Shown here: positions 58,916 to 64,000 of the stretch, piece by piece
Numbering within the stretch: position 1 is the first letter of the stretch
How the letters are laid out: every line of letters starts with the position of its first letter
Assembly (NCBI GenBank): GCA_019637975.1
Contig: JAHBUR010000014.1
Coordinates: 1-64,000 of the forward strand
Length of the DNA stretch: 64,000 nt
Source: Bacteroidota bacterium
Lineage (GTDB): Bacteria; Bacteroidota; Ignavibacteria; UBA10030; UBA6906
Reading direction: 5' to 3'
The notes under the pieces: model-generated
Seen by the model: only the letters and a program-made list of their open reading frames with translations
Database searches by the model: none
Told to the model about the DNA's origin: nothing
Made by a program: the position numbers and the translations under genes

Positions 58916-60418
58916 TTAGGTTTTTGGAACAGCCGTATCGTACCATGTTTTCTTTTCACGGACTCCCACCTCGTCGATGTAGATGTGTTTTGATTCCATG
59001 TACTCCTTCATGCCGTCAATGCCGAATTCACGGCCTATGCCGCTTTGCTTGTAACCGCCGAACGGGGCTCGCTCGTTGAGCAAATGCCACTCGTTGATCC
59101 AGACTGTTCCCGCGCGGAGACGTCTCGCTACACTCATGGCCTTCTCCGCATCTTTCGACCAAACTCCTCCGGCGAGTCCGTATATCGAGTCGTTCGCAAG
59201 CTGAACAGCCTCATCGATCGTCTTATATCGAATGATGGAAAGAATCGGTCCGAAAATTTCCTCCTGTGCAATTACAGATTTGTTGTTGACGTGATCGAAG
59301 ATTGTCGGCTCGATGAAAAATCCCTTTTCGCATTCGGGCACAGCAGGTTTGTTCCCGCCGGTGAGAAGTGTTGCGCCTTCGGCCTTCCCTTTCTCAATAT
59401 ACCCCATGACGGTATCGAATTGCTTCTTCGATACGAGCGGCCCCATCAGTGTCGTCGGCAGCATCGGGTCGCCGAGCTGAATGCGTTTCGTTTTCGCAAC
59501 AAGCTTCGCAACAAATTCATCTGCTATTGAGTTGGGTAGAAGAAGGCGTGTTCCCGCTTCGCAACATTGTCCGGCGTGATAGAAGATAGCGTAGATGGCG
59601 CCGTCGATCGCCATCTCCACATCTGCATCGTCGAGAATGATGTTGGCGGATTTGCCGCCGCATTCGAGCGTGACTTTCTTGAGATTCGTTGCGGCAGCCC
59701 GCATCACGGCTTGTCCCGTTCTTGTCGAGCCGGTGAACGCAATCTTATCCACCATCGGGTGACTTGCCAACGCCGCGCCTGCTTCGGAGCCGTATCCGGT
59801 GACAACATTGATGACGCCTTTCGGAATTCCGACATCCTGAATCAGCCTCATCAATTCCATGACGGTGACGGGCGTTTCTTCGGAAGGCTTGAGAACGACG
59901 GTGTTGCCAGCCGCAAGTGCCGGACCCAACTTCCAAATTGCCATCTTGAGCGGAAAATTCCACGGGATGATTGCGGCAACCACGCCAATCGGTTCCCGCA
60001 AAAGCAGATTCTTGCTGAACCCCGGCTTCGACACTCCCTCAAGCTCTCCGTCCAAATCCGTCAGCCCCAACTTTGCGAAGCTTGCGAGATTTCGGGCGCT
60101 CAGGTAAATGTCTTCGCCTGCCTTGCGGATCGTCGAGCCTGAGTCGAGGACTTCAAGTTCTGTCAGCAGCTTCTTGTTCTCGTTGATTTTGTCGGAGATG
60201 GCCTTGAGGTAGCCCGACCGTTCCTCGCGTGACATGCGGGGCCACGGGCCGTTGTCGAACGCGTTGCGTGCAGTGGCAACGGCTTTCTCGACATCGGCGG
60301 CTCCGCCGCGGGCAAACGAGGCGATTGTTGCCTGATTGAACGGGTTAATGCCCGAAAAAGTTTGCTTGTCCGATGCGTCAATGAACTCGTTGTCGATATA
60401 CAGCCCGTACTCTCGCAA
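58916..60418 (-). CDS. NAD(P)-dependent aldehyde dehydrogenase
   Basis: It oxidises an aldehyde to its acid in the cytoplasm. It has the N-terminal NAD fold with IIPWNFPLKMAIWKLGPALAAG, KPSEETP, and FTGSTRTGQAVM. The catalytic Glu is Glu252 in TLECGGKSANIILDDAD and the catalytic Cys is Cys286 in FYHAGQCCEAGTRL, next to another Cys285. EIFGPILSI and PFGGYKQSGIGREFGIDGMKEY complete the family signature. The Cys in ECGGKS replaces the more common Leu. The 500-residue length and motifs resemble betaine aldehyde dehydrogenase or the retinal/indole-acetaldehyde group; the substrate is not fixed by sequence. Confidence 0.93.
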   Translation of the reverse strand: MREYGLYIDNEFIDASDKQTFSGINPFNQATIASFARGGAADVEKAVATARNAFDNGPWPRMSREERSGYLKAISDKINENKKLLTELEVLDSGSTIRKAGEDIYLSARNLASFAKLGLTDLDGELEGVSKPGFSKNLLLREPIGVVAAIIPWNFPLKMAIWKLGPALAAGNTVVLKPSEETPVTVMELMRLIQDVGIPKGVINVVTGYGSEAGAALASHPMVDKIAFTGSTRTGQAVMRAAATNLKKVTLECGGKSANIILDDADVEMAIDGAIYAIFYHAGQCCEAGTRLLLPNSIADEFVAKLVAKTKRIQLGDPMLPTTLMGPLVSKKQFDTVMGYIEKGKAEGATLLTGGNKPAVPECEKGFFIEPTIFDHVNNKSVIAQEEIFGPILSIIRYKTIDEAVQLANDSIYGLAGGVWSKDAEKAMSVARRLRAGTVWINEWHLLNERAPFGGYKQSGIGREFGIDGMKEYMESKHIYIDEVGVREKKTWYDTAVPKT

Positions 60419-60540
60419 CGGTGAGGCTCCTTCTATTGGAAATTGGTTGATAGGAAAGGTGAATCTTGTGAGTCAAGATAGCAAAAAGGGGGGATTTCCT
60501 CAAACAATCGGAGTTATACAGTGAATCAGCTCGGAAGGGC

Positions 60541-61689
60541 TTACTGTTCGTCTTCAAACAAATCAAGATTTGCCGAAGGGAGTTCGAGCTTCGATATCGG
60601 TTGCAGCGCCGAGCCGATGATGCCCTGCAAGTCGCCGTACAAGCCGGCCATGCTTTTGACCCCGCGCTGAAGTTGCTGTTCGCGCTTCGCCCAGAGTTTT
60701 TCCATTGCCCGCTTCTCGGATTCGAGATCTTCCGTGAGCGAGGCGTACGATTCGACGATGGCTTCGATGCGCTGGCGGAACTCCTGCCCCGAAAGATAAT
60801 TGTACACGAGTTCCATTTTTTCGCCTTTGCCTGCGATGGAAGCCCGTGTCCGGGCGACCTCCACCAGGCCGGTTCGCAAAGCGAGCGCGAGTCCCTCAAC
60901 TGCGGCAAAGTCCGACACCCACACGCCTTCGATGTTGCCGACGTGTTTGATTTCTTTCGGAAGAACGGTCGAGACGATGACGGCAACGGTTGCCTTCAAG
61001 TCACGCTGGTCGTCTTTCAACTTCTGAATCCAGCCGTCGCTCCAGTTCTTTGTTCGCTTTGACTCCCACAAAATGATGCCGCAGAAATTTCCGAGCTGTG
61101 TCCTGACTTTCTGGATAACGTCGGCGCCGCGTACGCCTTTGGGAACAGGCAGTATCTCATCCGTCCGGAACGTGTTGCGCAACAGGTTTTCGAGTTCAAT
61201 CTCGAGTACCTCACCCTGCGCTTGCTGCGAACCCTGCTCGACACGACGCTTCATCTCCTCAAGTTGCGTCATCAAATCGTGCATCTTCTTGTCTTTGTCC
61301 GCGTCCCGAAGACGATACTCGTCGGCGAGCTTTGCTGCAACTTCGTTCCAGGCCTTCTTCCGTTCTTCCTCAAGCTTTCGCTCGAGTTCAAGCTGAAGAT
61401 TCTTTTCCCGTTCTTCCACCTCCCGTTGCCGCTTGCGCAGCATCAGCTCGTTTTCCCTCGCTTCGCGCAGCAGCTTTTCCTTCTCTTCATTTTGAGATTG
61501 AAGATCTTTCAAGTCCGTGGCAAGGCGTTGTTCAACTTCCTGCCGGACTTTGGTTGCGACGGCATTCCGCTCGGCAAAGATGCGTTTCTCGTATTCAGCG
61601 CGGAGCTTCTCTTCGACTTGATGAGAGAACGCTTCCGTCGGTTCAAAAACGTGCCCGCATTTCGGGCAGGTGATGGTTTGAGGTGTCAT
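60541..61689 (-). CDS. DUF2130 protein: zinc ribbon, coiled coil, nuclease-like C-terminus
   Basis: It begins with a zinc-ribbon knuckle (ITCPKCGHVFEPTEAF), then a ~120-residue coiled coil rich in Glu/Lys/Arg (~25-165). The DUF2130 domain proper follows (~165-330): GEVLEIELENLLRNTF, DEILPVPKGVRGADVIQ, CGIILWESKRTKNWSDGWIQKLKDD. The Glu-x-Lys pair in ILWESKRTK, preceded by an acidic residue in GAD, matches a PD-(D/E)XK nuclease core. VWVSDFAAVEGLALALR and LSGQEFRQRIEAIV follow. It starts 9 bases after the MazF-like toxin gene on the same strand, so it may be part of that operon. A role in nucleic-acid cleavage is inferred. Confidence 0.85.
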   Translation of the reverse strand: MTPQTITCPKCGHVFEPTEAFSHQVEEKLRAEYEKRIFAERNAVATKVRQEVEQRLATDLKDLQSQNEEKEKLLREARENELMLRKRQREVEEREKNLQLELERKLEEERKKAWNEVAAKLADEYRLRDADKDKKMHDLMTQLEEMKRRVEQGSQQAQGEVLEIELENLLRNTFRTDEILPVPKGVRGADVIQKVRTQLGNFCGIILWESKRTKNWSDGWIQKLKDDQRDLKATVAVIVSTVLPKEIKHVGNIEGVWVSDFAAVEGLALALRTGLVEVARTRASIAGKGEKMELVYNYLSGQEFRQRIEAIVESYASLTEDLESEKRAMEKLWAKREQQLQRGVKSMAGLYGDLQGIIGSALQPISKLELPSANLDLFEDEQ

Positions 61690-61698
61690 GAGTAGGGA

Positions 61699-62037
61699 TT
61701 ATTCAAACAACTTCTTCAGTCTTAAGCTCACTTGTCCGGCGAGAATAGGGGGTAGAATTCCAATTTCACTTCTGATAATTCGGGTTGGGATTGTTGCCAG
61801 GCGATGCAGTCGAATTGCAGAAGGAACCCGCAGTCCGGTTGCCTCAAATCCTTCAAGGCTGGGCTCCACAATAACATCGCTGTCGAGAATCTCCTCCGGC
61901 AGCTTGCTAGTGATGAATCCAACTATGACGTGCCGGAAACTTCCAATCGGATTGGTCAGGCAGACGGCAGGACGTACTTTGACTGCTGAGAAGTCCTCAA
62001 AAGGGAACGGAACAAGGACGACCTTATTCTTTGTCAT
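61699..62037 (-). CDS. MazF/PemK-family toxin
   Basis: The start is ATG 62037 (MTKNKVVLVPFPFEDFSAVKVRPAVCL), the usual opening of PemK/MazF ribonucleases; an upstream ATG adds unrelated residues. The 112-residue product has the VLVPFPFEDFS strand, RPAVCLTN, FITSKLP, and LRVPSAIRLHRLATIPTRII, with the beta-barrel pattern and the C-terminal helix. It overlaps the antitoxin gene by 14 bases. It probably cleaves single-stranded mRNA; the target sequence is unknown. Confidence 0.85.
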   Translation of the reverse strand: MTKNKVVLVPFPFEDFSAVKVRPAVCLTNPIGSFRHVIVGFITSKLPEEILDSDVIVEPSLEGFEATGLRVPSAIRLHRLATIPTRIIRSEIGILPPILAGQVSLRLKKLFE

Positions 62038-62287
62038 GGAATGGCTTCCCGTCTGTGGGTTCGTAGATGTCCTCGGCCGGATCATGCAGAAAATCCAGCG
62101 CCGGATTTCGGGAAAGCGCTTTCAGCCATTCGGCTTCTTCGATTTCATCATAGTCTTGAACAAGAATCAAGACCCGTACTCGAGTCGGACCCTGGATACC
62201 GACAGGCTCATCCAGATGAAGCTGTTGTTGGCTGTCAATGTGTCCAGCAAGCTCTACGGCTTTCAGGGATTTTACTGTGTTTTCCAT
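62024..62287 (-). CDS. Small antitoxin-like partner of the MazF toxin
   Basis: The start is ATG 62287 after AGAGGAAC. The 87-residue product (MENTVKSLKAVELAGHIDSQ) has a beta-rich N-terminal half (LHLDEPVGIQGPTRVRVLILV) and an acidic C-terminal half (YDEIEEAEWLKALSRNPALDFLHDPAEDIYE). This matches small antitoxin-like proteins found upstream of PemK toxins, but it lacks a clear AbrB/SpoVT or RHH DNA-binding motif. Its function is inferred from size, acidity, order and the 14-base overlap with the toxin gene. Confidence 0.7.
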   Translation of the reverse strand: MENTVKSLKAVELAGHIDSQQQLHLDEPVGIQGPTRVRVLILVQDYDEIEEAEWLKALSRNPALDFLHDPAEDIYEPTDGKPFHDKE

Positions 62288-62366
62288 AATGTTCCTCTTG
62301 CGATTGTCCAGATACAATCTAAGGCTGAAAGCGCATTGTTTCAACCACTGTGTAAACGTGTTAAGG

Positions 62367-63572
62367 CTAGATTTTCTCCACCACCGCCGCCACCCCCTGC
62401 CCCACCCCGATGCACATCGTTGCCAATCCGTAGCGGGCGTTGCGGCGTTGCATTTCGTGAAGCAATGTTGTCATGATTCTTGCGCCGCTGCAACCGAGCG
62501 GGTGGCCGAGGGCGATTGCTCCGCCGTTGGGATTCAGCTTCTCCATCGGAATCTGTAAATCTCGAATAACGGCAATTGATTGAGCAGCAAAGGCTTCGTT
62601 CAGTTCAATCACATCCATGTCAGCAATTGTGAGTCCGGCCTTCTTCAGCGCCATTTGTGTTGCAGGCACGGGGCCTATTCCCATATATCGTGGATCAACT
62701 CCGGCAATCCCGGTTGAGAGAATACGCGCCATCGGTTTGAAGCCGAGTTGCTTGGCCTTCTCTTCACTCGTCACAATTACTCCCGCGGCGCCATCGTTGA
62801 GCGAAGAGGAGTTGCCGGGTGTTACGCTTCCTCCTTTTCGGAATACTGCCGGAAGTTTCGCCAGCTTCTCGAGTGTCGTATCTGCCCGCGGGCCTTCATC
62901 CTGCGAGACAACAACCGGTTCGGCTTTCTTCGACGGCAATTCAACCGGAATCAGTTCGTCTCGAAAGCGTCCAGCCTTCTGCGCCTCAATCGACTTCTGA
63001 TGACTGCGTAATGCAAACTCATCCTGTTCTTCTCTCAGAATCTTGTACTTCTCCGCGACATTCTCGGCCGTTTCACCCATCGACTCAAGAGGAAACATCT
63101 TTTCCATTTTCGGATTCGGATATCGCCAGCCGAGCGCCGTATCGAATGCCGTGATGTTGCCGAACGAACCGGACTGATTCTTTGCAACAGAGTAGGGGGC
63201 ACGGCTCATGCTTTCGACTCCCCCTGCAAGAATGATGTCGGCATCATTGCTCCAGATTGCCCGAGCCGCCTGAATGATTGCATCGAGGCTCGATCCGCAC
63301 AATCTGTTGATGGTATTTGCAGGAACGCTGTGAGGCAATCCGGCCAGCAGCGCGCTCATGCGACCGACATTGCGATTATCCTCGCCTGCCTGATTTGCGC
63401 ATCCCCACAGTACATCATCGATGAGCGTCGGATCAATTCCCGCCTTCCCGACAAGTGACTTGATAACGAGCGCCCCCAAATCATCGGGACGGGCGTCGCG
63501 CAGAACGCCTCCGTATTTCCCGATCGGCGTTCTGAGGGCTGAGACTATAACGGCGTTTCGTGATCGTTGCAT
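62367..63572 (-). CDS. Acetyl-CoA acyltransferase (thiolase)
   Basis: A cytoplasmic thiolase that makes or cleaves beta-ketoacyl-CoA. The nucleophile is Cys92 in [34 protein letters not shown], His357 in [17 protein letters not shown] and the second Cys387 in [10 protein letters not shown] are all kept. At 401 residues it is complete and of the homotetrameric acetyl-CoA C-acyltransferase type. [17 protein letters not shown] suggests the beta-ketoadipyl / FadA side of the family. No other beta-oxidation genes are adjacent, so the pathway is not decided by context. Confidence 0.93.
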   Translation of the reverse strand: MQRSRNAVIVSALRTPIGKYGGVLRDARPDDLGALVIKSLVGKAGIDPTLIDDVLWGCANQAGEDNRNVGRMSALLAGLPHSVPANTINRLCGSSLDAIIQAARAIWSNDADIILAGGVESMSRAPYSVAKNQSGSFGNITAFDTALGWRYPNPKMEKMFPLESMGETAENVAEKYKILREEQDEFALRSHQKSIEAQKAGRFRDELIPVELPSKKAEPVVVSQDEGPRADTTLEKLAKLPAVFRKGGSVTPGNSSSLNDGAAGVIVTSEEKAKQLGFKPMARILSTGIAGVDPRYMGIGPVPATQMALKKAGLTIADMDVIELNEAFAAQSIAVIRDLQIPMEKLNPNGGAIALGHPLGCSGARIMTTLLHEMQRRNARYGLATMCIGVGQGVAAVVEKI

Positions 63573-63645
63573 AGGTTGTGACGTGATTGATGGAATTGAA
63601 GTGCGGGTAATATAAAGGTTTGATGAGAGACTTGAAACCTCCTCC

Positions 63646-63676
63646 CCAAAAACAAAAAAGGCGACTCAAGGTCGCC
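63646..63676 (-). terminator. Rho-independent terminator of the DUF1573-like gene
   Basis: On the minus strand GGCGAC pairs with GTCGCC (63671-63676 and 63660-63665) around a 5-base loop, followed at once by CTTTTTTG and TTTTTGG. It sits 20 bases after the stop at 63697. Confidence 0.85.
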
Positions 63677-63696
63677 CAAGTTAAGCGTCACTACAT

Positions 63697-63999
63697 CTAC
63701 TGAAACTTAAATTCCCTTACCGATCCGAAAATTCTCACAAAAACATCGGGTTCGTTCTGGCTCGACGTTTTGATGGACACCCCGTCATTCAACACGGAAA
63801 CGGCTTTGTCGGATTTCAATTCTGCCGTGAGTTCAACGGATTGTCCCGGCTTGACCGGACTGGTCGGAAGGGTCAACTTGAATCCCGCCAGGTTGCACGT
63901 GTAGTTCGTGAGTGTAATCGGGATGTTGCTGTTGTTCGTAAGGGAGATTTTTGCAACACTCGGGCGCCCCACTTCGGCATCCCGAAACCAGAATTGCTG
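63697..63999 (-). CDS. DUF1573-like Ig-fold protein, 5' end beyond the window
   Basis: The frame stays open to the right edge (FWFRDAEVGRPSVAKI), so the start is outside. The visible ~100 residues have an immunoglobulin-like pattern of the DUF1573 / ASPM-SPD-2-Hydin group: VAKISLTNNSNIPITLTNYTC, PTSPVKPGQSVELTAELK, and DVFVRIFGSVREFKFQ. Such domains occur as repeats in exported or cell-surface proteins of FCB bacteria. Only one repeat is in view, and the length of the protein is unknown. Its terminator is close behind. Confidence 0.6.
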   Translation of the reverse strand, partial: QQFWFRDAEVGRPSVAKISLTNNSNIPITLTNYTCNLAGFKLTLPTSPVKPGQSVELTAELKSDKAVSVLNDGVSIKTSSQNEPDVFVRIFGSVREFKFQ

Positions 64000-64000
64000 G

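Noticed and set aside
59117-59126. GAGACGTCTC palindrome resembling the REP family
   Set aside because: It is inside the aldehyde dehydrogenase coding sequence, has no GTA/TAC flanks and no variable inner arms, and a 10-base palindrome can arise by chance.
1-64000. tRNA, rRNA, riboswitch or CRISPR elements
   Set aside because: I read the larger gaps on both strands and saw no cloverleaf, rRNA core sequence, riboswitch core or regular repeat-spacer pattern. A covariance-model scan would be needed to exclude small RNAs.

Overview
The window reads as an ordinary, densely coded bacterial chromosome segment at roughly 50% G+C. It points to the FCB assemblage (Bacteroidota / Ignavibacteria / Kapabacteria-like lineages). 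The clues are a DUF5103 type IX secretion (T9SS) plug-type protein (29812-31113), an exported protein ending in a T9SS-type sorting tail with an NYPNPFNP motif (47302-49044), and several exported or lipoprotein families typical of these lineages. No rRNA, tRNA, CRISPR array or prophage was recognised. The lineage is inferred from gene content only.

Layout. 1-1.7 kb: end of a pentapeptide-repeat membrane protein and a broken antitoxin gene. 1.7-5.0 kb: a gatE-gatD pair, the tRNA-dependent amidotransferase classically described as archaeal. 5.1-7.3 kb (minus): moeA and a moaC-mogA fusion for molybdenum cofactor. 7.5-9.0 kb: a CPA1 cation/proton antiporter. 9.3-22.6 kb: a long type IV pilus / type II secretion-like operon (response regulator, PilB, two atypical pilin-like proteins, PilC, second PilB, PilT, PilM-PilN fusion, PilO-PilP fusion, secretin, lipoprotein), closed by a strong terminator. 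22.7-33.6 kb: housekeeping and envelope genes (uvrA, an outer-membrane barrel, an RlmI-like methyltransferase, a HAD phosphatase, a membrane protein, the DUF5103 protein, a GnnA-like oxidoreductase, a CCA-adding-type enzyme). 33.7-41.1 kb: a TolC / MacA / MacB-type efflux operon with one ATPase and three permeases. 41-49 kb: a Sel1-repeat protein, a response regulator, an unrecognised Rossmann protein, a Phd/PIN toxin-antitoxin pair, a beta-helix lipoprotein and the T9SS-tailed protein.

49.2-55.9 kb is the most unusual part. A REP-associated tyrosine transposase (RAYT) gene is surrounded, and internally invaded, by 23-bp GAGACG palindromes whose inner arms covary. These palindromes also supply the stop codons of the RAYT gene and of the neighbouring gene. 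That neighbour is a 1004-residue exported TPR-CHAT protease-like protein, translationally coupled to a small membrane protein. The pair lies head to head with a sigma factor / membrane anti-sigma factor pair. A testable idea is that the exported CHAT protease controls the anti-sigma factor.

55.9-64 kb (minus): a duplicated DUF2911 protein, a methyltransferase, a two-domain lipoprotein, an aldehyde dehydrogenase, an antitoxin / MazF-like toxin / DUF2130 nuclease-like gene string, a thiolase, and the end of a DUF1573-like gene with a clear terminator.
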